A stretch of 11,035 nt of DNA from Bacteroidota bacterium (GCA_021780705.1 JAJXYG010000109.1:1-11035), one strand, 5' to 3'. Counted from the first letter of the stretch, positions 1-7,731 are shown. Numbers and translations are program-made. Notes: generated by a model from the sequence alone, not told the origin.

Positions 1-105
1 GCTGTCCTCAACGCCACGACCACGGCCTATATCGGCGGCAACGCCGACGCCGCGGGCGCCATCGGGATAGATGGCGAGATTCATTTGGTTCCCTCGACCA
101 TTCCG
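1..105. other. GC-rich edge segment that does not fit the kinase gene; possible chimeric contig end
   Basis: Bases 1-60 are 73% G+C (44 of 60), well above the adjoining kinase gene. Translation on the minus strand stops resembling LytS kinases after base ~106 and becomes Gly/Arg/Ala-rich. On the plus strand, frame 1 reads through as a peptide containing ATTTAYIGGNAD and AIGIDGEIHL. That style resembles repeat proteins of the autotransporter/adhesin beta-helix type; this is a weak resemblance by eye. The likely breakpoint is between bases ~85 and ~108. A misassembly or metagenomic chimera is the simplest explanation; a true rearrangement is possible. Confidence 0.5.
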
Positions 106-1584
106 ATCCCCTTCCTCCAGCCTGGGGTCCACCGAGAACTCCACCTGGAATTTCCCCTGGAAGCGCATTTGTTCCAGTTCGACATACAGTTTAAGGGCTT
201 CCATATCCATCTGAAACTGGGTCACTTCCTTTTGGCTGCTTTCAAGGATGGTCCGGATGAGCAGGGCAAATTTGTGTAAATAATCCGAGGCCTTCCTCTT
301 TTCATTTTGCATCATGAAATTCTCAATGCTGTTCAGGCTGTTGAAAATGAAATGGGGGTTCATTTGCGATCTGAGAGATTGTATCTGCGACTCCGCAATC
401 TTTTGCTTGAGGGCAAATTCCGTCCTTTTCTTCTTGGATTGAATATTCTTGTTGATAAGAAAAGCGGCGATAATGGTCAGCAAAAGCAGGAAGAAGGCCC
501 CGAATAGCAGGATGTCCTTAAAAATGATCTGCCTTTTCTGGAGTTCCGCCAGCTCCAGCAAATGGGCATTTTCCGTTTTTTTCTGTTTGAGGAGCCATTC
601 CGATTCATTGATCAACAGATTCCGGCGGTTGTTAGCGGAAAATAGAGAATCAAATGCCGAACGGTAAATCCGGTAATATTTCAGGGAAGAATCCTTGTTG
701 TCTTGCTCATCATAAACATCTGAGAGCAGTTTGGCTGTATTGGAGATCCCTTCAAAATAGCCGGTTTGTTTGGCAATGCCGAGAGCCTGGTTCAGCAATT
801 TAACTTTTTTTGACAGGGGTATGTTCTTCAGGTACCGGGCTTCTGCCTGGTATACAAAAAACTCATTTCGCAGGTCATTTTGCAAGTTGGCCTCCTGGAA
901 GGCCCGGGAAAAATAGTAATTGGCAGAGTCTACCTGATTGTTGATCGCATGAATCTTTCCAAATCCCAGATAGTACATGGAGAGGATGTAACTTTCCCCG
1001 GATAAATTCGCGTAGGGCAGGCCGGTGTGGAGGTCTTTCCTGGCCTGCTCAGAGAGGCCCTGGTCGAGGTCACATTCGTGGAGCTGCTCATAATTAAGGG
1101 CCACCCCTCGCCAGGAGCCTATTTCTTTATTCAGTACGATGGCCTGGTTGGTATATTCCCTGCATTTATCAAAGTTATGTAGAGACCTGAAATTGGCTCC
1201 GATGTTATTAAAGGATACCGCCTTAAGCCGGGTAGAATGACAGGCTTCTGCATAATCCACCGCCTTGAAGTAGGCATTGTTACTGGCCTCCATATTGCCG
1301 GAATTAAACAAGAGGATTCCCAGATTGATCTGGGCAAGGGCCTTTCCATAGGTAAAATTCAGGCTGTCGCTGTAATGGGAGACTTCTGTGTAATATGCAA
1401 AGGATTGGTTCACATCGTTTTCACTCAACCGGTAACTGATCCGGTGAAGGGTTTGGATATACTGGGAATCCACCTTCGGATGGCTGATTATCCAGTCCTT
1501 CAGGCTGTCAATAATTTTCCCCTGACCAAAAACCGAGAGGCTTAAAGAGGTGAGCAGAAAAAAGAAGATGGATTTTACAGTCAT
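1..1584 (-). CDS. LytS-type sensor histidine kinase with TPR sensor region, partial (C-terminus off the left edge)
   Basis: Open frame of 528 codons with no stop before the window edge. The ATG at 1584 is chosen because an in-frame TGA lies 15 bases upstream and the start gives a good signal peptide (MTVKSIFFFLLTSLSLSVFG, cut before Q21). Residues ~40-340 are helical, with TPR-like repeats (clearest at 80-150). A charged, probably coiled-coil stretch (~318-356) leads into one transmembrane helix (~362-382) and a basic stop-transfer KKKR. The His_kinase (LytS/YehU, PF06580) core follows: QMNPHFIFNSLNSIENFM with the phospho-acceptor H411. In this family the kinase phosphorylates a LytTR response regulator; none is in the window. 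The family match runs to about residue 493 (LEEGD, base 106). The expected IPPMLIQPxVENAIKHG segment and HATPase domain do not follow. Codons read from bases 1-105 look unrelated, so treat them as suspect sequence rather than kinase. Confidence 0.88.
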   Translation of the reverse strand, partial: MTVKSIFFFLLTSLSLSVFGQGKIIDSLKDWIISHPKVDSQYIQTLHRISYRLSENDVNQSFAYYTEVSHYSDSLNFTYGKALAQINLGILLFNSGNMEASNNAYFKAVDYAEACHSTRLKAVSFNNIGANFRSLHNFDKCREYTNQAIVLNKEIGSWRGVALNYEQLHECDLDQGLSEQARKDLHTGLPYANLSGESYILSMYYLGFGKIHAINNQVDSANYYFSRAFQEANLQNDLRNEFFVYQAEARYLKNIPLSKKVKLLNQALGIAKQTGYFEGISNTAKLLSDVYDEQDNKDSSLKYYRIYRSAFDSLFSANNRRNLLINESEWLLKQKKTENAHLLELAELQKRQIIFKDILLFGAFFLLLLTIIAAFLINKNIQSKKKRTEFALKQKIAESQIQSLRSQMNPHFIFNSLNSIENFMMQNEKRKASDYLHKFALLIRTILESSQKEVTQFQMDMEALKLYVELEQMRFQGKFQVEFSVDPRLEEGDRNGRGNQMNLAIYPDGARGVGVAADIGRGRGVEDS

Positions 1585-1855
1585 AAAAATTCGAATAATT
1601 CACTTTCACGGAGGAATCGATTCCACCCAGGAGTATCAGCGGACAGGCCTGATCGCCAGTACGAAATTAAATGTTCTTCATCTATCCGAATTTCCAGTCA
1701 TCTACAAAGCTAATGGGGTAATCCTTTATAGATTATAATGATAATTAATGTATTCTGGCGAGGAAAGTTACGCCAATATAAAAGCAATCCCTTCTGAATT
1801 TACTATATGGCAAAATGGCTTTAGCATCCGGGGGGTCCTGCAAATTATTTGGGAG
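1585..1855. other. Intergenic region between the kinase and the GNAT gene
   Basis: I see no convincing gene in these 271 bases; the plus-strand frames that cross it lack recognisable protein features. It contains the leader of the kinase gene, a 12-bp perfect palindrome GGAATCGATTCC (1613-1624), a -7-like box (1705-1712), an AT-rich stretch (~1728-1750) and a small inverted repeat TGGCG-N10-CGCCA (1756-1775). That repeat lies 81 bases past the GNAT stop and has no T-tract, so it is a poor intrinsic terminator. Confidence 0.55.
1705..1712 (-). promoter_or_regulatory. Possible Bacteroidota -7 box for the sensor kinase
   Basis: On the minus strand this reads TAGCTTTG, a perfect match to TAnnTTTG. 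It would start a transcript with a leader of roughly 110 bases before the ATG at 1584. No TTG -33 element is visible at 19-21 bases upstream, and an 8-base pattern with six fixed positions occurs by chance, so this is tentative. Confidence 0.3.
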
Positions 1856-2356
1856 CTACCTGACAGGGAATTCCATGATATAATCATTCATATAGTACCC
1901 TTCCCCGATATCTATATCTTCCTGTCCCACGACTTCAAACCCGTTTTTTTCGTAGAAATGTAGCGCGGGATTATAGCGGTTTACATTCAATTGCAGGAGG
2001 GTACCCCCCATTTGCAAGGCTGCTTCCTTCACATACTGAAGCAGGTATTTGCCGGTACCTTTACCCTGCTCGGAGGGAAGGATATAGATTTTATGAAGCC
2101 GGATAATTTGGGGATGGCCCTCTTTTTTGGAATACGAGGCAAATCCAACCGGAACCTGTTCTTCCATTACCACCACAAAGCGGTGACCCAAATCCAGGAG
2201 TTGATTTTCCAGGGAAGTCAAACTGTAGATCTTCTCCAGCATGTAATCCAGTTGTTCCGGTGATAAGATGGTTCCGTATGCCACGGGCCAGATTTTATGG
2301 GCCAGGTCCCGGATTAGGGGGAGGTCTTCCTTACCTACACTTCGAACCCGCTTCAT
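1856..2356 (-). CDS. GNAT-family N-acetyltransferase
   Basis: 166 aa, the usual size for a single-domain GNAT enzyme transferring acetyl from acetyl-CoA to an amine. The core is visible: a beta4-like strand IIRLHKIYILP (84-94), the acetyl-CoA pyrophosphate loop QGKGTG (97-102), and the C-terminal signature NPALHFYEKNGFEVVG (129-144), which ends in the usual FYeknGF turn. No signal peptide or membrane segment is present, so it should be cytoplasmic. The substrate cannot be read from the sequence; RimI-like protein acetylation and small-molecule or antibiotic acetylation are both possible. Its ATG overlaps the stop codon of the preceding gene as ATGA (2353-2356), which implies translational coupling. 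It is the last gene of the valS transcript, and its own stop is TAG. Confidence 0.9.
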   Translation of the reverse strand: MKRVRSVGKEDLPLIRDLAHKIWPVAYGTILSPEQLDYMLEKIYSLTSLENQLLDLGHRFVVVMEEQVPVGFASYSKKEGHPQIIRLHKIYILPSEQGKGTGKYLLQYVKEAALQMGGTLLQLNVNRYNPALHFYEKNGFEVVGQEDIDIGEGYYMNDYIMEFPVR

Positions 2357-2841
2357 TCGATATAAAGTTTGAGATTGGGGGCAAAGAATATCCGGTTATT
2401 TTGGTCCTTTACCACGATATCGAAGAAAAGCAATTCTTCGTCACTTTGAAAATATCCTTTCAGCCCTTTGATCCATCCCTCAGGCAGCGGGGTTTCCTTA
2501 AAGATATCTGAGACTGTGGTAAAAATGACCCGCTCTCTTCCGGTTTCCTGGTTGAGAATACTTCCTTTTCTCTTATAAAGGAGGTGGTAGGAGCTGACCG
2601 TATAGACTCCGTTCTTGTCGTCAGTAACTTTTAAGGGCAAACCGATGAGTTCATTCGCTTCTGGAACAGTGACGGTATCTCCGTTGGATCTTTTACCCCA
2701 CACGACTTTCACCACCGGGGGTTTGAATTTTTTCACTTTGGTCACTTCGACCCTGGCGGTATCCGACTTTTGAGCCACCGCATAGAAAGGAAGCAGCAGG
2801 AGCAGGGTGGGGACCCACCGGCGCAAAGGAAAATGTCTCAT
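2353..2841 (-). CDS. Secreted or periplasmic protein of unknown function
   Basis: 162 aa. A Sec signal peptide is clear: basic start MRHFPLRRW, hydrophobic core LLLLLPFYAVA, probable cut at AVA-Q (23/24). There is no lipobox cysteine, so it is not an evident lipoprotein. The mature part is mostly predicted beta with many Val/Lys residues. The C-terminal stretch (about 134-162, EELLFFDIVVKDQNNRIFF...LKLYI) recalls by eye the beta-domain repeats at the C-terminus of gliding/secretion proteins such as GldM, but this is too weak to name. The gene begins 36 bases after the valS stop and overlaps the GNAT start by 4 bases, so it is co-transcribed with both. No function can be inferred from that context alone. 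Confidence 0.8.
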   Translation of the reverse strand: MRHFPLRRWVPTLLLLLPFYAVAQKSDTARVEVTKVKKFKPPVVKVVWGKRSNGDTVTVPEANELIGLPLKVTDDKNGVYTVSSYHLLYKRKGSILNQETGRERVIFTTVSDIFKETPLPEGWIKGLKGYFQSDEELLFFDIVVKDQNNRIFFAPNLKLYIE

Positions 2842-2877
2842 ATAATTAATTTAAGGCCTGGGTCAGGGACCGGTCGT

Positions 2878-5565
2878 TTAGCTTAGTGAAGCCAGGCTCT
2901 GTTCAATAGCGGCTATTTTGGCCTCAGTATCCGATTTTTTCTTTCGCTCCAGTTCAATCACCTCAGGTTTGGCATTCTGTACAAATCTATCATTTGTCAG
3001 TTTCTTGTTGACCGTATTTAGGAATCCTTTAAGATGTGCCAGGTCCTTGAGTAATTTGTCTTTTTGTGCTTTCGCATCCACTTCCACATTGGCCTCAATA
3101 CAGATTTTGTCTTTACCGCTTACAATAGTGATCCTGGCCTGTTCTGGTTTTTCCCCGAAATGGATGTGTTCAGCACTGATCTGCTTGGAAAGGATCGACT
3201 CAAAGGACCGATAAGAATCCGGGTCATCAGTCTCGATATATAAGGTGATCAGGTCTTTCTGGCGCAGTTGGTGTTTATTGCGGGCATCTCTTACCCCGGT
3301 AATCAGTTCCTTCAGCCGGGCTCCCCCCTCAAGAATGCCGGGATCTGCTTCACCTGGTTCGAAAAATTGCCGGATGGCCAGGTCGTCCGCTTTCTCGCTG
3401 AGGAGGTGATAGATTTCCTCGGTAATAAAGGGCATGAAGGGATGGAGCATCTGCAAGAGCTGGGTGAAATAGGATATCGTGGACTCATAGGTATCTTCAT
3501 CCAGGGGTTGTTCAAAGCCCGGTTTGATCCATTCCAGATACCAGCTGCAGAAATCATCCCAAATCAGTGAATACAGGGTCTTCAGGGCTTCGCTAAGCCG
3601 AAACTGGGCCATGAGGGTATTTACCTCACGGGCCACCTCATTGAGCCTGCTGGCAAACCAGTTGACTGCAAATTGGTTTTGGGAGGAATCCGGCGCACCC
3701 TGTCCTTCCCTGGGTTGGGCGGCCCACATCCGGATCAGCTTCAGGGCATTCCACATTTTATTGTTGAAGAATTTTCCCTGCTCGAGGCTCGCTTCGTCAA
3801 AGAGCAGGTCATTGCCAGCGGGGGAGGAGATCATGATTCCAAACCGGACTGCATCGGCCCCATATTCATGGATCAGGGTCAGCAGGTCTGGACTGTTGCC
3901 CAGGCTCTTGCTCATCTTGCGGCCCTGTTTATCCCTTACCATCCCCGTGAAATATACATCGCTGAACGGCTTTTTATTTTCAAATTCATAACCTGCCATG
4001 ATCATCCTTGCTACCCAGAAAAAGATGATATCCTGACCTGTTACCAGCACCGAGGTGGGGTAATAATACTTGAGCTCTTCATTGGAAGGATGGGTAATAC
4101 CCCTGAACACTTCTATCGGCCAAAGCCAGGAGGAAAACCAGGTGTCCAAAACGTCTTCATCACGCCTGAGGAGCGGGGCGCTTCCATTTGTTTCAGAGGA
4201 ATTTCCGTCACTTTCCTTCTGCTCCCTTGAATAAATTTCCTGGACCTCCTTTTCTGATTCGCCTACGTACACATTCCCTTCTTCATCATACCAGGCAGGG
4301 ATCTGCTGGCCCCACCAAAGCTGGCGGCTGATACACCAGTCCTTTACGTTTTCCAGCCAATACTTGTAGGTGGCGGTAAATTTATCTCCCGGATGAATCC
4401 GGATGGTACCTGTGGTCACCGCCTCCAGGGCAGGCTTCACCAGTTCCTTCATTTTGACAAACCATTGGGTGGAAATCTTCGGCTCTGCCACTGAATGAGT
4501 TCGCTGGCTGTACCCGAGGCGGGTGGCATAGCTTTCCTCCTTTTCCAGCAAACCTTTTTCCGCAAGTTCCCGGACAATTTGCTTGCGGGCTTCGAAGCGG
4601 TCAACCCCGACATAAATCTGTCCCGCCTCACTGATGGTGCCTTCTTCGGTCAACACATCAATCACCGGCAGGTTGTATTTTAGTCCCAGGTTGAAGTCAT
4701 TGATGTCATGGGCCGGGGTGATTTTCAATACCCCTGTTCCGAATTCACGGTCCACATAGGGATCAAAGATTACGGGTACTTCCCTGTCGATCAGGGGCAC
4801 CCGTACCTTCCTGCCCTTCAGGAATGCATATCTCGGGTCATCGGGGTGGGCGCAAATGGCGGTATCTCCCATGATGGTTTCAGGTCGCTGGGTGGCAATC
4901 AGGATGTAATCCGGGTGGCCTGCACCGGCGCCGGAACCTTCAGGATTCACCACTTCGTATTTCAGGTAATACAATTTTCCGGTAACATCCCGGTATTCCA
5001 CTTCTTCATCACTGAGGGCCGTCTTGGCCACCGGGTCCCAATTGATCATCCTTGCTCCCCGGTAGATCAGTCCTTTGCGGTACAGGTTTACAAAAACCTT
5101 GATGACAGCTTCATAATAATGGTCGTCCATGGTGAAGGAGACCCGGTCCCAGTCTACGCTGCAACCCAGCCTGGCGATCTGGCTATAGATGATCCCGCCG
5201 TATTTTTCTTTCCATTCATAAGCATATTTCAGGAATTCCTCCCGGCTAAGGTCCTTCTTTTCAATTCCCTTTTCCCTTTGAAGCATCTCTACCACCTTGG
5301 CTTCGGTGGCTATGGAAGCATGGTCACTGCCGGGGACCCAGCAGGCATTAAATCCGCTCATCCGGGCTTTTCGCACCAGTATGTCCTGCACGGTTTCATT
5401 GAGGGTATGGCCCATATGCAATACCCCGGTCACATTCGGAGGAGGGATGACTACCGTGAAGGCCGGGCGCTGGTCCGGCACACTTTTAAAATACCCCTTG
5501 GATTGCCAGTGTGTGTACCATTTTTCTTCTACCGGTCCCGGGATATAATTTTTGCTTAATTCCAT
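2878..5565 (-). CDS. valS: Valine--tRNA ligase
   Basis: 895 aa, a normal length for bacterial ValRS, the cytoplasmic class Ia synthetase that charges tRNA-Val. All landmarks are present. The HIGH motif is in PPPNVTGVLHMGH (HMGH, 50-53). The CP1 editing domain, which removes mischarged Thr, contains RPETIMGDTAICAHPDD and the TGVLKITPAHDxNDF block. DVLDTWFSS precedes the second half of the catalytic core, and KMSKS is at 550-554 (GRKMSKSLGN). The anticodon-binding domain follows, and the C-terminal ~65 residues form the Lys/Glu-rich coiled-coil arm typical of ValRS, which clamps the tRNA. A low-complexity Ser/Asn/Glu linker (ESDGNSSETNGS) sits just before DVLDTW and looks like a surface insertion. 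The gene has a perfect -7 box 27 bases upstream and heads a three-gene unit with the secreted protein and the GNAT enzyme. I see no T-box leader. Confidence 0.98.
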   Translation of the reverse strand: MELSKNYIPGPVEEKWYTHWQSKGYFKSVPDQRPAFTVVIPPPNVTGVLHMGHTLNETVQDILVRKARMSGFNACWVPGSDHASIATEAKVVEMLQREKGIEKKDLSREEFLKYAYEWKEKYGGIIYSQIARLGCSVDWDRVSFTMDDHYYEAVIKVFVNLYRKGLIYRGARMINWDPVAKTALSDEEVEYRDVTGKLYYLKYEVVNPEGSGAGAGHPDYILIATQRPETIMGDTAICAHPDDPRYAFLKGRKVRVPLIDREVPVIFDPYVDREFGTGVLKITPAHDINDFNLGLKYNLPVIDVLTEEGTISEAGQIYVGVDRFEARKQIVRELAEKGLLEKEESYATRLGYSQRTHSVAEPKISTQWFVKMKELVKPALEAVTTGTIRIHPGDKFTATYKYWLENVKDWCISRQLWWGQQIPAWYDEEGNVYVGESEKEVQEIYSREQKESDGNSSETNGSAPLLRRDEDVLDTWFSSWLWPIEVFRGITHPSNEELKYYYPTSVLVTGQDIIFFWVARMIMAGYEFENKKPFSDVYFTGMVRDKQGRKMSKSLGNSPDLLTLIHEYGADAVRFGIMISSPAGNDLLFDEASLEQGKFFNNKMWNALKLIRMWAAQPREGQGAPDSSQNQFAVNWFASRLNEVAREVNTLMAQFRLSEALKTLYSLIWDDFCSWYLEWIKPGFEQPLDEDTYESTISYFTQLLQMLHPFMPFITEEIYHLLSEKADDLAIRQFFEPGEADPGILEGGARLKELITGVRDARNKHQLRQKDLITLYIETDDPDSYRSFESILSKQISAEHIHFGEKPEQARITIVSGKDKICIEANVEVDAKAQKDKLLKDLAHLKGFLNTVNKKLTNDRFVQNAKPEVIELERKKKSDTEAKIAAIEQSLASLS

Positions 5566-5591
5566 AAATAAGTGCCTGATGTTACAGCCTG

Positions 5592-5599
5592 CAAAAGTA
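5592..5599 (-). promoter_or_regulatory. Likely -7 box of the valS promoter
   Basis: Reads TACTTTTG on the minus strand, a perfect TAnnTTTG match. Transcription would start near base 5585, giving a leader of about 20 bases before the valS ATG at 5565. No clear TTG -33 box is seen at the usual distance; that position is close to the inverted repeat at 5621-5639. Confidence 0.45.
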
Positions 5600-5620
5600 A
5601 TGAAAACAGGGTGTAGATAT

Positions 5621-5639
5621 TTACTAAGAAAGTTAGTAA
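5621..5639. promoter_or_regulatory. Perfect inverted repeat TTACTAA-N5-TTAGTAA, candidate operator
   Basis: Seven-base arms (5621-5627 and 5633-5639) flank the spacer GAAAG in the 96-bp divergent region. Relative to valS the repeat lies 22-40 bases upstream of the -7 box, where the -33 contacts would fall. Relative to the nuclease gene it ends 22 bases before the TTG start. This placement suits a dimeric regulator acting on one or both promoters. An AT-rich hairpin of this size could also arise by chance. Confidence 0.4.
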
Positions 5640-5661
5640 GTTTACAGTTCGAATTGCAGAA

Positions 5662-7038
5662 TTGTTATACGCCATCGTCGATATAGAAACCACGGGCGGC
5701 TATGCCGCCGCCAACGGGATCACCGAAGTAGCCGTCTTTATTTCTGACGGTCAAAGGGTGGTGGATACCTACCAGGCCCTGCTGAACCCGATGCAGCTTA
5801 TTCCGCCCTATGTGGAGGCGCTTACCGGGATCACCAATGAGATGGTGCAAAATGAAAGACCTTTTGGCCATATAGCCGCTGAGTTATTTGAGCTCCTGCA
5901 GGACAAGGTATTTGTGGCCCACAATGTCAACTTCGATTATTCCTTCGTGAAGTTCCATCTGGGTGAGGCAGGTTTTCAGCTCAACAGCAAAAAGCTTTGT
6001 ACCATCCGACTCAGCAGGCAAATTATACCCGGCCTGCCCGGATACGGGTTGGGAAAACTCTGCAAGTACCTGGGTATCCCCATTGAAAACCGGCACCGGG
6101 CAGGCGGAGATGCCGCAGCGACCGCTGTATTGTTTCACCACCTGGTGCAAAAGGATACCCGGGGGGTACTGGATTCCATGCTTAAAGTAAAAAGCAAACA
6201 GCATTTTCTCCCACCCAATCTCGATCCGTCAATGATCAACCGGCTTCCCAACCAGCCGGGGGTATATTATTTTCACGATAAGAAGGGAAAGATCATCTAT
6301 GTCGGGAAGGCAAAGAACCTGTCCAAAAGGGTGAACAGCCATTTTTCCAATAACAAACCCGGGCGGCAGAAGCAGGAATTTCTCCGAAAAATTTACTCCA
6401 TCACTTTTCAGCCTACCGCCACTGAGTTAATGGCCTTTATCCTGGAAAGCATTGAAATAAAAAAAATCTGGCCAGAACAAAACCGCAGCCTAAAAAGGTT
6501 CGAACAGACCTATGGGTTGTATGCTTTTGAGGACCAGAAGGGATTCATACGACTCGGCATAGAAAAGAAAAAAAAGAACCTGCCTCCGCTATATACTTTT
6601 GGATTGTTGATGGAAGGTCAGGGCCTGCTCAGAAAACTGATTCCAAAATTCGGGTTATGCCCCAAGCGGTGCTATCTGCAATCTGAACAGGTGGGCTGCC
6701 AGGGTGAAGGCCAGTTCAGTTGTGACGGGATATGCGAACGCGTGGAATCTCCGGAGTCCTATAACCGGCGGGTGCAAGATTGCATTAACCATCTCCAAAA
6801 GGAACTACCCAGTTTTGCCATACTGGACCAGGGACTGGAGGAAGCCCAGCAAAGTTGTATACTCATGGAAAGGGGGAGGTTTTACGGGATGGGATACCTG
6901 CCTTCAGATAGCGCCGTACATACGATGGATGATTTAAAAGATTACCTGACCCCTTATCTGGAGAATGACTATATAAGGGGACTCGTCTATTCCCACGCGG
7001 CAAAATATCCTTATAAAAAAATTTCCTTAGGCAGTTAA
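5662..7038 (+). CDS. DnaQ-like 3'-5' exonuclease fused to a UvrC/Cho-type GIY-YIG endonuclease
   Basis: 458 aa with two nuclease domains. Residues 1-165 are a DEDDh exonuclease like the epsilon proofreading subunit: VDIETTG (D7, E9), HNVNFDYSF (D92) and HRAGGDAAAT (H145, D150), so all five catalytic residues are present. Residues ~196-275 are a GIY-YIG domain: PGVYYF, IIYVGKAKNLSKRV (R223) and the catalytic Glu in AFILESIEIKKIWPEQN (E262), the signature of the UvrC N-terminal/Cho incision nuclease. A cysteine cluster follows (C333, C337, C346, C354, C358) in a region ending ESPESYNRR, like the post-nuclease region of UvrC. The start is taken as TTG at 5662: between it and the upstream in-frame TAG at 5614 there is no ATG or GTG, and the protein begins right at the exonuclease strand. 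The likely role is DNA repair or damage excision, by analogy with Cho; the real substrate is unknown. Its end overlaps aat tail to tail. Confidence 0.93.
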   Translation: MLYAIVDIETTGGYAAANGITEVAVFISDGQRVVDTYQALLNPMQLIPPYVEALTGITNEMVQNERPFGHIAAELFELLQDKVFVAHNVNFDYSFVKFHLGEAGFQLNSKKLCTIRLSRQIIPGLPGYGLGKLCKYLGIPIENRHRAGGDAAATAVLFHHLVQKDTRGVLDSMLKVKSKQHFLPPNLDPSMINRLPNQPGVYYFHDKKGKIIYVGKAKNLSKRVNSHFSNNKPGRQKQEFLRKIYSITFQPTATELMAFILESIEIKKIWPEQNRSLKRFEQTYGLYAFEDQKGFIRLGIEKKKKNLPPLYTFGLLMEGQGLLRKLIPKFGLCPKRCYLQSEQVGCQGEGQFSCDGICERVESPESYNRRVQDCINHLQKELPSFAILDQGLEEAQQSCILMERGRFYGMGYLPSDSAVHTMDDLKDYLTPYLENDYIRGLVYSHAAKYPYKKISLGS

Positions 7039-7677
7039 TTTCTCGACCAGGCGGGTGAAAAATTTACGCGGGATCAGGGTGGCTCCCAGGCTTTCCAGGT
7101 GAGTGCTATGCACCTGGCAGTCTATTAACTGAATCCCTTTTTTCGTTAGATACTCCACGAGACTGATCAGAGCAAATTTACTGGCATTGGCCTCCAGAGA
7201 AAACATGCTCTCTCCAAAGAATACCTGTCCCAACTGTACCCCGTATAACCCGCCTACCAACCGGTCACCCAACCAGGTTTCTGCACTATGGGCATATCCC
7301 GTTTCGAATAGCCGGATATAGGCAGCTTCCATTTCCGAGGTAATCCAGGTACCCGGATCTCCTTTGCGCGCAACCGATCTGCAATGAGCGATTACCTCCC
7401 TGAAAGCCTCGTCAACCGAAAATCGAAATAAGCCTTTACGCAGGAGCTTACGCATGCTGTGGCTGATCTTTAAATCTTTTGGAAATAAGACAAACCGGGG
7501 ATCCGGGCTGTACCAGCAGATGGGATCCGGATCCGAATACCAGGGGAAGATGCCTTTTCGGTAGGCGTTCAGCAGGGATGGGGTGGATAGGTTACCGCCG
7601 ATAGCTATCAGTCCTACCTCATCAGCCTGACCGGGATCCGGAAAATCAGTCTGATTCTTGGTTAAAATCACCGTCAT
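7027..7677 (-). CDS. aat: Leucyl/phenylalanyl-tRNA--protein transferase
   Basis: 216 aa, complete and close to the usual size. Aat moves Leu or Phe from its charged tRNA to N-terminal Lys or Arg of proteins, creating an N-degron. Family blocks occur in order: GLIAIGGNLSTPSLLNAYRKGIFPWYS (22-48), CWYSPDPRFVLFP (54-66), WITSEMEAAYIRLFETGYAHSAETW (111-135), GGLYGVQLGQVFFGESMFS (142-160, with E156 of the GES motif), and LIDCQVHSTHLESLGA (184-199). It lies 81 bases after clpS on the same strand, which supports co-transcription and a shared role in N-end-rule degradation. Its last 12 bases overlap the end of the convergent nuclease gene, so the two stop codons interlock. No separate promoter is evident in the short gap before it. 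Confidence 0.97.
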   Translation of the reverse strand: MTVILTKNQTDFPDPGQADEVGLIAIGGNLSTPSLLNAYRKGIFPWYSDPDPICWYSPDPRFVLFPKDLKISHSMRKLLRKGLFRFSVDEAFREVIAHCRSVARKGDPGTWITSEMEAAYIRLFETGYAHSAETWLGDRLVGGLYGVQLGQVFFGESMFSLEANASKFALISLVEYLTKKGIQLIDCQVHSTHLESLGATLIPRKFFTRLVEKLTA

Positions 7678-7718
7678 GAAAAGGTAGGATTTGAGGTTTG
7701 GGGGAGTCGGGGGTACTA

Positions 7719-7731
7719 CCGGCTATGCCGG
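7719..7731. repeat. Small GC hairpin CCGGC-TAT-GCCGG between clpS and aat
   Basis: Five-base perfect arms with a 3-base spacer, in an otherwise non-coding 81-bp gap. In the clpS-aat transcript it could form a tight stem, but no T-run follows, so it is not a standard terminator. It could attenuate or protect the transcript. I found no second copy in the window. Confidence 0.35.

Noticed and set aside
33..46. CGGCG-GCAA-CGCCG stem with a GNRA-type loop in the left edge segment
   Set aside because: Short GC stems are expected by chance in 73% GC sequence, and the segment itself may be foreign.
1756..1775. TGGCG-N10-CGCCA as a terminator for the valS operon
   Set aside because: The stem is only five pairs with a 10-base loop, lies 81 bases past the stop and has no T-tract.
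1550..1963. Two plus-strand open frames crossing the kinase start and the GNAT end
   Set aside because: No promoter-leader-start pattern or protein-like motif; both overlap better genes on the other strand.
4708..5559. 283-codon plus-strand open frame opposite valS
   Set aside because: It lies wholly antisense to the well-supported valS gene, its peptide shows no domain, and long antisense frames are common opposite conserved genes.
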